Origin: DATAGF01 sp963819845
GTDB taxonomy: Bacteria; Actinomycetota; Thermoleophilia; Miltoncostaeales; Miltoncostaeaceae
Assembly: GCA_963819845.1 (NCBI GenBank)
Contig: CAWFXQ010000012.1
Span: 248,001 to 312,000 of the forward strand
DNA: 64,000 bases
Direction of reading: 5' to 3'
A program made the translations under genes and the position numbers. Below, piece after piece: positions 1-8,150 of this stretch. Position 1 is the first letter of the stretch, and each line of letters begins with the position of its first letter. Under the pieces are notes generated by a model. It was given only the letters and a program-made list of their open reading frames with translations. It was not told where the DNA came from and made no database searches.

Positions 1-1
1 C

Positions 2-715
2 CTGGTGGTCGCCTCCGGCCGCAAGCGCCTGCTGCGCGCCGGCCGTCTGACCGAGCTGCCGCTCGCGCGCGGGATCGTGAGGCTCGGCGAGGCCTTCGCG
101 GTGCTGCCCGCGGTGCGGCGCGGGCTGCCCCAGGCGCGCTTCGCGCTCGAGGACCGCAGGGCCGCGGTCGCAGCGCTCGGCGCGACCGGCATCGCCGCCC
201 TCGCGCGCCGCCGCCTGAAGTCGGTGCTCGCCCAGGAGGCGGTGGGGGCGGCCGCGGGGCTGGCGCCGGCGCTCGTGAGCCTGCGCGGCTCGCGGGCGGC
301 CGTGTGGCACGCCGTCGAGCACAAGAGCATCGCCGCCTACGAGGCGGGCGGGGTCGACGAGATCGGCAACGCCGCCGCCCACGCCAAGGAGCACGACCGC
401 TGCGGGAGCAATCTGGTGGTGCCGCTGCTGGTCACCACGACCATCGGCAACACCGTGGCGAGGAAGCTGTTCGGCCGGCGCGCGCTCGGGGGTCGCACGG
501 TCGTCGCGGCGCTCAGCATCGGCGCGGCCGTCGAGGTCTTCGCCTTCTCCGCCCGCCGCCCCGAGCATCCGGTCTCGCGGGCCGTCCACGGCATGGGCCA
601 CGCGATGCAGGCGGGCTTCGCCACCCGAGAGCCGAGCTCGGGCGACCTCCTCGTGGGCCAGGCGGCCATGGAGGCCCTGCTGCGCGCCGAGGCCGCCGAC
701 GAGCCCGCCCGCTAG
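2..715 (+). CDS. DUF1385 family protein, 5' end cut by the window edge
   Basis: The frame is open at the left edge, so the true start and the usual N-terminal GGQAV-type segment should lie upstream; the GTG at 5 is only the first start codon in view. Seen: the family hallmark WHAVEHKSIAAYE near the middle, then EHDRCGS, a hydrophobic stretch, and the C-terminal TREPSSGDL where family members normally end. DUF1385 proteins are conserved and membrane associated, with no known reaction; the His/Glu/Cys motifs suggest metal binding only by analogy. An SRPBCC gene follows 8 bp downstream on the same strand. Function is not assigned. Confidence 0.8.
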   Translation: MVVASGRKRLLRAGRLTELPLARGIVRLGEAFAVLPAVRRGLPQARFALEDRRAAVAALGATGIAALARRRLKSVLAQEAVGAAAGLAPALVSLRGSRAAVWHAVEHKSIAAYEAGGVDEIGNAAAHAKEHDRCGSNLVVPLLVTTTIGNTVARKLFGRRALGGRTVVAALSIGAAVEVFAFSARRPEHPVSRAVHGMGHAMQAGFATREPSSGDLLVGQAAMEALLRAEAADEPAR

Positions 716-723
716 CCCCGGGC

Positions 724-1149
724 GTGAGCGTCTCGGTGACGGTCGTCGCGCCCGCGGCGCCCGCGGTCATCTGGGAGCGCTGGACCGGCTTCGCCGCCTG
801 GCCGGACTGGAACCCCTCCTGCATCGAGGCCGGGCTCGACGGCCCGCTGGCGCCGGGGACCACCCTCGCGCTGCGGCTGCGCCACCCGCGCGGGCGCGAC
901 TTCTACACCCGCCCGCGGCTCACGGTGGTCGAGCCGCCCCGCGAGATCGCCTGGGAGGCCCGGGCGCTAGGGCTCCGCGCGCCCACCCGCACCACCCTCG
1001 CGCCGGAGCCGGACGGGACCCGGGTGACCATCCAGGCCGACGCCGACGGTCCGATGGCCTTCGCCTACAGGATGAGCGTGACCGACCGCACCCAGGCTCT
1101 AATCTACGTCGCCATGCTCGACGCCCTCGTCGACAGCGTGCGCCGGTGA
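724..1149 (+). CDS. SRPBCC (polyketide cyclase/dehydrase-like) protein
   Basis: A 141-residue single-domain protein starting at GTG 724, the first in-frame start after the stop of the upstream gene. The N-terminal pattern VTVVAPAAPAVIWERW followed by FAAWPDWNP is the usual opening of the START/SRPBCC fold (beta strand, helix, then WPxWNP). The fold binds small hydrophobic ligands in a deep cavity; no ligand can be predicted here. It overlaps the next gene by 4 bp (GTGA), so it is probably co-translated with the YcnI-like gene and the nicotinate phosphoribosyltransferase. Confidence 0.8.
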   Translation: MSVSVTVVAPAAPAVIWERWTGFAAWPDWNPSCIEAGLDGPLAPGTTLALRLRHPRGRDFYTRPRLTVVEPPREIAWEARALGLRAPTRTTLAPEPDGTRVTIQADADGPMAFAYRMSVTDRTQALIYVAMLDALVDSVRR

Positions 1150-1799
1150 GGGCGCTCATCGTCCTGGCCGCGGCCGCGGCCTGGCTCGCCTTCGCCGGTG
1201 CGGCGCTCGGCCACATCGAGGTGCTCCCCGCCTCGGTCCCGGCCGGCGAGGCGACTGAGTTCACGATCCGCGTGCCCAGCGAGCGCGACGTCGCCACGAC
1301 CCGGGTGGCGGTCGAGTTCCCGTCGCAGGTCACCGTGTTCAGCTTCGCCGAGCCGCCGCCCGGCTGGCGGCTGACCCCGAGGCGCCTGCCCGACGGCCGC
1401 TTCCGGGGCGTCGTCTACACCGGCGGGAGCATCCCCCCCGGCCGCTACGCCGACTTCCGCGTGCTCGGGACGCCCTTCGAGGAGGGCCTGGCCGTCTGGC
1501 CGGCTCGCCAGACGTACGCCGACGGCCAGGTGAAGCCCTGGACGGGCACGCCGGAGCTGCCCGGCGAGGCCCGCGAGGCAGAGAGCGGCCCCACCGATCC
1601 CGGCCCGGCCCCGGCCGTCGAGATCGGCGCCCCGGGATCGGGCGGTGCGGCGCCGGCCTCGGAGGACGACGACGGGTCGGGCACGGCCATCTGGCTCGGC
1701 GTGATCGCCATCGGCATCTCGCTGCTGGCCGCCGTGGCCGTCGGCCTGCTGTGGTCGACGCGCCCGGCCCGCCTGCCCGACGACGACGAGGGGCGGTGA
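1146..1799 (+). CDS. YcnI/DUF1775-type copper-associated membrane protein
   Basis: A 217-residue exported protein. Residues 1-22 form a signal peptide ending at ALG, so the mature chain would begin with His (HIEVLPASVPAGE), as in YcnI proteins, where the exposed N-terminal His helps bind Cu(II). The body has the DUF1775 pattern (EFTIRVPSE, PGWRLTPRRL, FRVLGTPF), then a low-complexity Pro/Gly/Glu linker (about 135-175) and one C-terminal membrane helix (about 178-203) with a basic tail. The family is tied to copper handling at the cell surface. It overlaps both neighbours by 4 bp. A copper oxidase is encoded separately in this window at 38.5 kb. Confidence 0.85.
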   Translation: MRALIVLAAAAAWLAFAGAALGHIEVLPASVPAGEATEFTIRVPSERDVATTRVAVEFPSQVTVFSFAEPPPGWRLTPRRLPDGRFRGVVYTGGSIPPGRYADFRVLGTPFEEGLAVWPARQTYADGQVKPWTGTPELPGEAREAESGPTDPGPAPAVEIGAPGSGGAAPASEDDDGSGTAIWLGVIAIGISLLAAVAVGLLWSTRPARLPDDDEGR

Positions 1800-2891
1800 G
1801 GACCGGCCGGCGGCGCCGGCTCGACCCGGGCACGTTCCAGCTGCCCGTCGAGCGCATGCGCGACGGCTACTACAGCGACGCGTACTTCACGTTCACGCGC
1901 GGGGTGCTGGAGCACGACGACCACCACCCCGAGGTGCTGATGCAGGTCTTCCAGCGCGAGCGCTCGGTCCTGGGCGGCGTCGACGAGGCCATCGCGATCC
2001 TCAAGCTCTGCTCCGGCCGGCGACCCGGCGCGGGCCTGTGGGAGCCGGGGTGGGACCGCCTGGAGGTCCGCGCGCTGCACGACGGCGACGACATCGAGCC
2101 GTGGGAGACCGTGCTGACGATCCAGGGCGACTACAGCCTGTTCGCCCACCTCGAGACGCTCTACCTCGGGGTGCTGGCGCGCCGCACCCTCATCAGCCGC
2201 AACGTCCGCGACGTCGTCGAGGCCGCCGGCGGCAAGCCGATCCTCTACTTCCCGGCGCGCTTCGACCACTGGCAGGTCCAGACCGGCGACGGGTGGGCGG
2301 CCCACATCGCCGGGGCCATCGGCGTGTTCGACCGACGCCCAGGCGTCCTGGTGGGGCGGCAAGGGGATGGGGACCGTCCCCCACGGCCTGATCGCCGCCT
2401 ACGGGGGCGACACGGTGGCCGCGGCGAGGCGGTTCGCCGACCGCTACGCGGACGAGCTCAACGTGACCGTGCTGGTGGACTTCGAGAACGACTCCGTCCG
2501 CACGGCGCTCGAGGTCGCCGACGCCCTGGGGCCGCGCCTGTGGGGCGTGCGGCTGGACACCGCCAGCACGATGGTCGACCGCTCCCTCTGGCACGAGATG
2601 GGGCGCTTCCGCCCCACCGGCGTCGTGCCGGAGCTCGTCTGGAAGGTGCGCCGGGCGCTGGACGGCGCGGGCCACGGCGCGGTGCGCATCGTCGCCTCGG
2701 GGGGCTTCGACGCGCGCCGCATCCGCGAGTTCGAGGAGGAGGGCGTGCCGGTTAACGCCTACGGGGTGGGCACCTCGCTCCTGGGCGGGTCCAACGACTA
2801 CACGGCCGACGTGGTGCGCGCGGACGGGGTGCCCTGCGCCAAGGTCGGCCGCGACGAGCGCCCCAACCCGCGGCTCGAGATCGTCGGGTGA
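1796..2891 (+). CDS. Nicotinate phosphoribosyltransferase, interrupted by a one-base frameshift
   Basis: NAD salvage enzyme: nicotinate plus PRPP to nicotinate mononucleotide. The GTG start at 1796 overlaps the ycnI-like stop. The N-terminal part (RMRDGYYSDAYFTFTR) and C-terminal part (SWWGGKGMGTVPHGLIAAYG, then VRLDTAST, VASGGFDARRI and AYGVGTSL) lie in different frames. One extra T in GTTCGAC (2326-2332) causes the break; reading GTCGAC restores GVSTDAQASWWGGKGMG and a 364-residue protein of normal family length. Residue 320 is Asn (GTTAAC, 2751-2756) where the family has Asp in VDxxGVGT. An assembly error is more likely than decay, because everything else is intact. The C-terminus overlaps the next start. 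Confidence 0.85.
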
Positions 2892-3307
2892 TGCTCGGCC
2901 GCATCCACCACGTCGCCTACGTCGTGGCCGACATCGACGCGGCCCTCGAGCGCCTGGGCGCGGGCTTCGGGCTGCGCCCCGAGATCCGCGAGGTGATGGA
3001 GGACCAGGGCGTGGAGGCGGCGCTCTGCGGCCCGCCCGGCGGCGCCGTGGAGCTGATCCGCCCGCTCGACCCCGAGGGGGCGGTCGCGCGCTTCCTGGAG
3101 AGCCGCGGCGAGGGCCTCCACCACGTCGCCTTCGAGGTTGACGACCTCGCGGCGGCCCTCGACGACCTGCGCGGCCGCGGCGCCGAGCTCATCGACGCGC
3201 GGCCGCGGCGCGGCCTCGGCGGCCACCTGGTGGCCTTCGTGCACCCGCGCTCGGCCAGCGGGGTGCTGACCGAGCTGGTGCAGGCCGAGGCCGGGTCGGA
3301 TCGGTAG
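2891..3307 (+). CDS. mce: Methylmalonyl-CoA epimerase
   Basis: A 138-residue vicinal-oxygen-chelate protein that interconverts (2R)- and (2S)-methylmalonyl-CoA in propionyl-CoA metabolism. Seen: the opening IHHVAYVVADIDAAL with metal-ligand His, the mid motif GEGLHHVAFEVDDLAAAL with the second His, and the C-terminal GVLTELVQ with the Glu ligand. The ATG at 2891 overlaps the upstream stop (TGATG) and is preferred to the GTG three bases earlier. No mutase gene lies in this window. The remote alternative is another VOC enzyme, but the motif set and length fit the epimerase. Confidence 0.87.
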   Translation: MLGRIHHVAYVVADIDAALERLGAGFGLRPEIREVMEDQGVEAALCGPPGGAVELIRPLDPEGAVARFLESRGEGLHHVAFEVDDLAAALDDLRGRGAELIDARPRRGLGGHLVAFVHPRSASGVLTELVQAEAGSDR

Positions 3308-3308
3308 G

Positions 3309-3532
3309 TCAGGGGCGCTCCACGACCCGGAAGCGGTTCCCGTCCGGGTCGCGGAAGGTGAACATCGGGGGCACGCCCTCGCCCAGGTCGATCAGCTCCG
3401 GGTCGGCTTCGACGCCGCCTCGAACGCGCCGTTGACGCGGGTCTCGAAGCCGAGGGCGCACCAGAAGGCCAGGGCGGCGCCCTGGCCGGCGACCGGGACG
3501 ATGACCGTCCCGACGTGGGTGATCGCGCTCAT
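3309..3532 (-). pseudogene. VOC/glyoxalase-family gene with an internal deletion
   Basis: The minus strand begins as a normal small VOC protein (MSAITHVGTVIVPV, then ALAFWCALGFETRVNGAF) and ends as one (GGVEADPELIDLGEGVPPMF, then FRDPDGNRFRVVERP and a TGA). The middle, roughly 60 residues in this family, is missing and the two halves are in different frames. The start overlaps the stop of the AHSA1-like gene by 4 bp. Either a real deletion left a remnant, or a segment was lost in assembly; the intact ends favour a recent event. Confidence 0.75.
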
Positions 3533-4200
3533 GCCTCCATCACCTCCTTCAGCGCCGCGACGCGGCCGCGCCAGAAGGCCTTCATCCTCTCGGCCTCGCC
3601 GGCGTCCGGGAGGCGCTCGTGGGAGACCGACGCGGTGGCCCGGCCGTCCCCCCGGTCGACGAAGGTCACGTTGACCCGCGTCTGCCCGTCGTCCCAGTCG
3701 AACCGGGCCGACCGCGGCCGCGTGGCGGCCCGCGGGCGCAGCGGGGCGCCGGGCAGCCAGCGGGCCCGCTGGTCCTCGTTGACGAACGCGTCGAACAACG
3801 CGTCCACCGGGACGGCGACGGTCCGGGAGGCCGTCACCGCGAAGCCGTCGGCGCGCCGGCCCACCTCGCGCAACCCGCGGGCGCGCTCGTAGCTGGTCGC
3901 GACCGCCTGGGCGTTCCACGCCAGCGGGTGGATCTCCAGGAGGCCCGCGACGTGGACCGCGATCTCGCGGTGCCCCCGCTCGGCCGCGCCCCACGCGTCG
4001 AGCAGGTCGAACCACTCCTCCCAGCCGCGGCCGGTGCGCTCGCGGATGCTCGCGTCGGAGGTGACGAGCGGCGGCGGGGAGGTCGTGCCGGCCCCCGCGT
4101 CCTGCGCGCTCAGCAGCGAGGCGCGCGCCGCCGTGTAGCTCTCGCCCGTCCTGCCCATGCGGGCGCGGACGAGCCGCTTGAAGGATCTCTGCCTGGTCAT
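3529..4200 (-). CDS. SRPBCC/AHSA1-like protein
   Basis: A 223-residue protein. The first ~80 residues are helical and Trp-rich (GRGWEEWFDLLDAWGAAERG), resembling the small helical domain that accompanies SRPBCC domains in actinobacteria. The C-terminal part (VPVDALFDAFVNEDQRARW, FDWDDGQTRVNVTF, ERMKAFWRGRVAALKEVM) is a classic AHSA1/START domain. Such proteins are predicted small-ligand binders, often paired with regulators or VOC enzymes; here the damaged VOC gene follows with a 4-bp overlap. The ligand is unknown. Confidence 0.75.
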   Translation of the reverse strand: MTRQRSFKRLVRARMGRTGESYTAARASLLSAQDAGAGTTSPPPLVTSDASIRERTGRGWEEWFDLLDAWGAAERGHREIAVHVAGLLEIHPLAWNAQAVATSYERARGLREVGRRADGFAVTASRTVAVPVDALFDAFVNEDQRARWLPGAPLRPRAATRPRSARFDWDDGQTRVNVTFVDRGDGRATASVSHERLPDAGEAERMKAFWRGRVAALKEVMEA

Positions 4201-4430
4201 GGGTGCTCCTCTCGACGGCGGCGGCCCCGCGACTCACGCCCGCAGCGCCCCCGCCGGAAAGGGCAACACGTTAACCGGCGTCCCGACGGCTCGAAGCCCC
4301 CTTTGCCTCCGCGGAGCCGACGGCGTGAGCGCCGGAATCGGAGGTTGGGCGCAGGACGGCGCCCGTCCGGGACGATACCGCCGGGGCCCATCACCGCGCA
4401 AACGCCGGGACCCGCGCCGAGGGGCTCCAC

Positions 4431-4436
4431 TAGACT
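4431..4436 (+). promoter_or_regulatory. -10-like TAGACT, leaderless start
   Basis: TAGACT ends 6 nt before the ATG at 4443 and no Shine-Dalgarno sequence lies between. The same spacing recurs before many genes in the window, which suggests transcription begins at or next to the start codon. Confidence 0.5.
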
Positions 4437-4442
4437 CGGCCC

Positions 4443-4673
4443 ATGGCGACGCGGCGACTGGAGCTGGGGTTCGACAGCGGCACCGTCCTCCGGCTCACGG
4501 TGGAGGAGTCCGTCAGCGACGGGCTCACCGGGGCGCTCGGGGCCGGCAACGGCCCCGCATGGCGCGCGATCGAGGCCGAGGAGGGCACCTTCTGGATCGC
4601 CGAGAAGGAGCTGCTCTACGTGCGCCTCGCGCCGGGCGAGCCGCCGGGCCGCGTCGGGTTCGGGGGCTCCTGA
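4443..4673 (+). CDS. Small conserved-looking hypothetical protein
   Basis: A 76-residue acidic protein (LELGFDSGTVLRLTVEES, then FWIAEKELLYVRL) with no signal peptide, Cys pair or membrane helix. The predicted mix of beta strands, with a strand-turn-strand start, is all that can be said. It lies 26 bp upstream of ychF on the same strand and has a leaderless-type promoter (TAGACT at 4431), so the two may share a transcript. I do not recognise the family. Length, start context and codon bias look genuine. Confidence 0.6.
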   Translation: MATRRLELGFDSGTVLRLTVEESVSDGLTGALGAGNGPAWRAIEAEEGTFWIAEKELLYVRLAPGEPPGRVGFGGS

Positions 4674-4699
4674 CCGCCTCGTTCCGGAGGGTCTGAGGA

Positions 4700-5776
4700 G
4701 TGGACCTCGGCCTCGTCGGCCGCGCCAACGCGGGCAAGACCGCCCTCTTCGCGCTCGTCACCGGCGCCGACGCGGAGATCGCCCCCTACCCGTTCACGAC
4801 GCGCGAGCCCGCGCGCGCGATGGCCGACGTGCCCGACCCCCGCCTCGACGCCATCGCCGACGCGCAGGACATCCCCCGGCGGGTCCCGGCGCAGGTGCAG
4901 CTCGTGGACATCGCCGGCCTGGCGGCGGGCGCCGGCTCGGGCGAGGGGCTCGGAGGGGCGGCCCTGGGGCAGCTGCGCCAGACCGACGCGCTCGTGCACG
5001 TCGTGCGCGCGTTCGCCAACGCCGAGGTCCCCCACCCCGAGGACCGCGTTGACCCCGTCGCCGACGCCGAGGCGGTCGACCTCGAGCTGGCCGTCGCCGA
5101 CCGGGACCAGGTGGAGCGCCGGCTGGAGCGGGTGCGCAAGGCCGCGCGGGCGGGGGAGCCCGGGGCGGCCGCCGCGCTGGCCGCGCTGGAGACGCTGGCG
5201 GCGACCCTCGACGGCGGCCGTCCCGCTCGGCTCGCCGAGGACGGGGAGGCGCGCGCGCTCGGCGCCGAGATGGAGCTCCTGACGGCCAAGCCCGTCCTCT
5301 ACCTCGCCAACACCGACGAGGGGCTCGCGCCCCCCGCGGGGCTCGCCGCCCACGCCGAGGCTCAGGGCGCGGAGGCGCTCGCGCTGCCGGTCGGCATGGA
5401 GCTCGAGCTCGCCGAGATGGAGCCCGCCGACGCGGCCGAGCTCGCCGCCGAGCTCGACCTCGGCGAGGTGCGGGGCGCGGACGCGGTGGTGGCCGCGGGC
5501 TACCGGCTGCTCGACCTGCTCACCTTCTTCACGGGCTCGGGGCCGCCGGAGGCCCGCGCCTGGCCGGTGCGGCGCGGCATGACCGCCTCGCAGGCGGCGG
5601 GGCGGATCCACTCCGACCTCGAGCGCGGCTTCATCCGCGCCGAGGTCATCCCCTGGGACGCCCTGGTCGGGGCGGGCTCGTTCGCCCGCGCCCGGGAGGA
5701 GGCGCTGCTGCGGATGGAGGGCCGTGACTACGTCGTCCAGGAGGGCGACGTCCTCCAGATCCGCTTCAACGTGTAG
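4700..5776 (+). CDS. ychF: YchF/OLA1-type GTPase (redox-regulated ATPase)
   Basis: A 358-residue P-loop protein of the Obg superfamily; YchF members hydrolyse ATP rather than GTP and associate with ribosomes. Seen: G1 as GRANAGKTALF (divergent from the usual NVGKST), G3 DIAGLAAGAGSGEGLG, the coiled-coil insert (about 120-190), an NTDE replacing the usual NxxE motif, and a C-terminal TGS domain (RIHSDLERGFIRAEVI, then EGDVLQIRFNV). The GTG at 4700 follows a GAGG stretch. The P-loop variant suggests a divergent branch rather than a broken gene, since every other motif is kept. Confidence 0.85.
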   Translation: MDLGLVGRANAGKTALFALVTGADAEIAPYPFTTREPARAMADVPDPRLDAIADAQDIPRRVPAQVQLVDIAGLAAGAGSGEGLGGAALGQLRQTDALVHVVRAFANAEVPHPEDRVDPVADAEAVDLELAVADRDQVERRLERVRKAARAGEPGAAAALAALETLAATLDGGRPARLAEDGEARALGAEMELLTAKPVLYLANTDEGLAPPAGLAAHAEAQGAEALALPVGMELELAEMEPADAAELAAELDLGEVRGADAVVAAGYRLLDLLTFFTGSGPPEARAWPVRRGMTASQAAGRIHSDLERGFIRAEVIPWDALVGAGSFARAREEALLRMEGRDYVVQEGDVLQIRFNV

Positions 5777-5797
5777 ACGGCGGTCGCGCACGGGACT

Positions 5798-7228
5798 GTG
5801 CTTTCGGGGGGAGCGCGCCACCCCCTGCCCCATACGCTTGCGTTTATCCCTCTCACCCGTTTCACCGGCAGGATCGCGATCCTCGCCGCGGCGCTGGCCT
5901 GCGCCGCGGCGCCGGCGGTGGGCGCCGATCCGCTCGCCCCCCAGCAGGACTGGCTGCCGCGGGTGGTGCCCGCGCAGATCGTCACTCCGCCCGCGGCGTC
6001 GATCCCGCCGATCGCGATCATCGAGACCGGCTTCGACCCGGGCCACCCCGACATGGCGGGGGGCTGGGTGGACCAGCGCCGGTACGGGCCGGAGCCCGCG
6101 GCCGGCGACGCCGACGCCGACGCGGTCGCGGAGTACCTCGACGGCGTCGCCCACGGCACGGCCGTGGCGAGCGTCATCGGGGCGCCCCGCGACGGGCGCG
6201 GCATCGAGGGCGTCCTGCCCGGAGCCCGCGTCCGGGTCTACGGCAGCTCGGGCCTCTGCCCCGACGTGGCCACGGCGATCCGCCAGGCCGTGCGGGACGG
6301 GGCGCGGGTGATCAACGCCAGCTACGGCTTCGGGCCGTTCGGCGCCTGCCGCGAGCACCGCGACGCCACGAGCTACGCCTTCGGGGCCGGGGCCACGGTG
6401 GTCGCCGCGTCGGGCAACTTCCGGCCCACGCAGCCGTGGATCCAGCCCGGCAACGACCTCCACGTGCTCACCGTCAACGCGCTGAACGCGCTCGACCAGC
6501 CGGCCGGCTTCTCTCACCAGAACCTCTACTCCGACCTGTCGGCCCCCGGCGAGTCGATCCTCGTCGCGGTTCCCACATGGGCCGACGTCGAGGACGGCGC
6601 GGCCGACGGCTACGCCCGCTGGGACGGCACGAGCTTCGCCGCCCCGATGGTGAGCGCCGCGGCCGCCTGGGTGATCGCCCGGAACCCGCGGCTGTCGGCC
6701 GACCAGGTCGCGGAGATCCTGCGGCGGTCCGCGCGCGACATCGCGCGGCCGGGCTGGGACATCTCCACCGGCTGGGGCGCGCTCGACCTGGGGGCGGCGG
6801 TGAGCTCGTCCGCGCCGCTGAACGACCCCTACGAGCCCAACGACGACATCCGGTGGATCGCCGGCCGCAGCGGCTTCCGAGCCGACCCGCCCCTGCTGCG
6901 CTCGGTGCGGTCGGCCACCGTGCGGGCCCGGATCGACGTGCAGAAGGACCCGGTTGACGTCTATCCGGTCTGGATCCCCGGCGGCGCCGAGCTGTCGATC
7001 CGCCTCACGCCGCGCTCCATGGCCGCCGACCTCTACGTGTGGCCTCCCGAGGCCCGCACGGCGTTCGGCCGGGGCCTCCTGGCCCGGAGCCGGCAGCGCG
7101 GCCTCGCCCGCGAGGCCGTGACGATCGCCAACGACGGCGGGTTGGGCCGCAAGGTGTGGGTCGAGGTGCGCGGCGGCCGCGGCCGGGCGCTGTCGGGCGA
7201 CTACTCGCTCGAGCTGGCGCGGCGGTAG
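5798..7228 (+). CDS. Secreted subtilisin-family (S8) protein with Glu at the catalytic Asp position
   Basis: A 476-residue exported protein: signal peptide (about 22-43, ending PAVGAD), then an S8 domain. His is in AHGTAVASVIG, the oxyanion Asn in VAASGNF and the nucleophile in DGTSFAAPMVSAAA. The first catalytic motif reads IIETGFDPGHPD, with Glu (GAG) where subtilases have Asp. A pre-peptidase-C-like beta domain follows (about 350-476; PYEPNDD, then DVYPVWIPGGAEL). The Asp-to-Glu change is not at a GTCGAC site, so it is not explained by the error signature. The enzyme could be weakly active or non-catalytic. The start is the first in-frame GTG. Confidence 0.82.
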   Translation: MLSGGARHPLPHTLAFIPLTRFTGRIAILAAALACAAAPAVGADPLAPQQDWLPRVVPAQIVTPPAASIPPIAIIETGFDPGHPDMAGGWVDQRRYGPEPAAGDADADAVAEYLDGVAHGTAVASVIGAPRDGRGIEGVLPGARVRVYGSSGLCPDVATAIRQAVRDGARVINASYGFGPFGACREHRDATSYAFGAGATVVAASGNFRPTQPWIQPGNDLHVLTVNALNALDQPAGFSHQNLYSDLSAPGESILVAVPTWADVEDGAADGYARWDGTSFAAPMVSAAAAWVIARNPRLSADQVAEILRRSARDIARPGWDISTGWGALDLGAAVSSSAPLNDPYEPNDDIRWIAGRSGFRADPPLLRSVRSATVRARIDVQKDPVDVYPVWIPGGAELSIRLTPRSMAADLYVWPPEARTAFGRGLLARSRQRGLAREAVTIANDGGLGRKVWVEVRGGRGRALSGDYSLELARR

Positions 7229-7234
7229 CCGCCC

Positions 7235-7248
7235 GGCCCGGCCGGGCC
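7235..7248. terminator. Possible bidirectional terminator palindrome
   Basis: A 14-bp perfect palindrome (GGCCCGGCCGGGCC) lies between the convergent protease and YhaM-like genes. It has no T-run and is short, so termination is inferred from position only. Confidence 0.25.
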
Positions 7249-7277
7249 CTCACCGCCCCGCCAGCGCCAGGCCGTGG

Positions 7278-8150
7278 TCAGGCGATTGCGTTTCCCGGGC
7301 CCTCGAGCCGCGCCTTGACGGCCGTCTCGAGCTGGTTGGCCCTCCACAGCGCGAGGGCCTCCGGGCTCGCCGCCCCGGGGGCCTGCCCGGGGGGCGGCCC
7401 GTGGTGCCAGCCGATCGCGTGCAGCAGCTCGGCCCGGCGGCCGGCCGGCAGGCCCGCGGACCGGGCCGCGTCGCCGACGATCTCGTGGCCGATCGCGACG
7501 TGCCCGAGCAGGCGCCCCTCGTCGGTGGGCTCGAACGTCGCCCCCAGGCGGAAGGCGCGGGCGTGGCCGATGTCGTGCGCCAGCGCGGCGGCCAGCAGCA
7601 GGTCGGCGTCGAGGCGCGGGTGCCAGGTCGCCAGCGTCTGCACCAGCGACGCGACCCCGACGGTGTGCTCGACCAGGCCGCCGATGTAGGCGTGGTGGCC
7701 CGAGCGGGTGCAGGGCATCGCGCGCCAGTCGCGCGCCAGGACCGGGTCGCCGGTGAGGGCGCCGAGCACCGCCCGCAGCCCCGGGTCGCCCACCTCGTCG
7801 GCCAGGTGGAGCACGAAGCCGAACAGCTCGTCGGGGTCGCGGTGCGCCCGCGGCAGCAGGTCCTCCGGCGCCGCCTCCTCGGGCGCCGGGCGCAGGTGGC
7901 TCACCACGACCCGCGGGCGGCCCTCGCGCTCGCCCACCCGTCCGGTCACCCGCACGCGGTCGCCCTCCTCGAACTGGGCCGCGAAGAAGTCGGGCTCGTC
8001 GAACACCACCGCCGGCACCGCCCCGCTGGCGTCGGCCAGCGTCAGGGCCAGGAACGGCCGGCCCTGGCGCGACAGGCGACGCTCCACCCGTCGCACGGCG
8101 TAGACGCCCTCGATGGGCTTCCCCGCCTCGATCGCCGAGAGCGGGGTCAC
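7278..8150 (-). CDS. YhaM-like 3'-5' exoribonuclease (OB-fold plus HD domain)
   Basis: A 290-residue protein. Residues 1-85 form an OB-fold (GVYAVRRVERRLSRQGRPF, VVFDEPDFF); the rest is an HD phosphohydrolase domain with GHHAYIGGLVEHTVGVA, the metal pair in AHDIGHARAF, HVAIGHEIV and HAIGWHHGPP. YhaM/CBF1-type enzymes use this pairing for 3'-5' exonuclease activity on RNA or ssDNA. The GTG at 8150 overlaps the stop of the helicase-nuclease gene (GTGA), so the two nucleic-acid enzymes are co-translated. The substrate is not visible in the sequence. Confidence 0.8.
   Translation of the reverse strand: MTPLSAIEAGKPIEGVYAVRRVERRLSRQGRPFLALTLADASGAVPAVVFDEPDFFAAQFEEGDRVRVTGRVGEREGRPRVVVSHLRPAPEEAAPEDLLPRAHRDPDELFGFVLHLADEVGDPGLRAVLGALTGDPVLARDWRAMPCTRSGHHAYIGGLVEHTVGVASLVQTLATWHPRLDADLLLAAALAHDIGHARAFRLGATFEPTDEGRLLGHVAIGHEIVGDAARSAGLPAGRRAELLHAIGWHHGPPPGQAPGAASPEALALWRANQLETAVKARLEGPGNAIA

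Noticed and set aside
4616..6517. A 633-residue minus-strand frame across ychF and the protease
   Set aside because: Antisense to two well-supported genes and of low-complexity composition.
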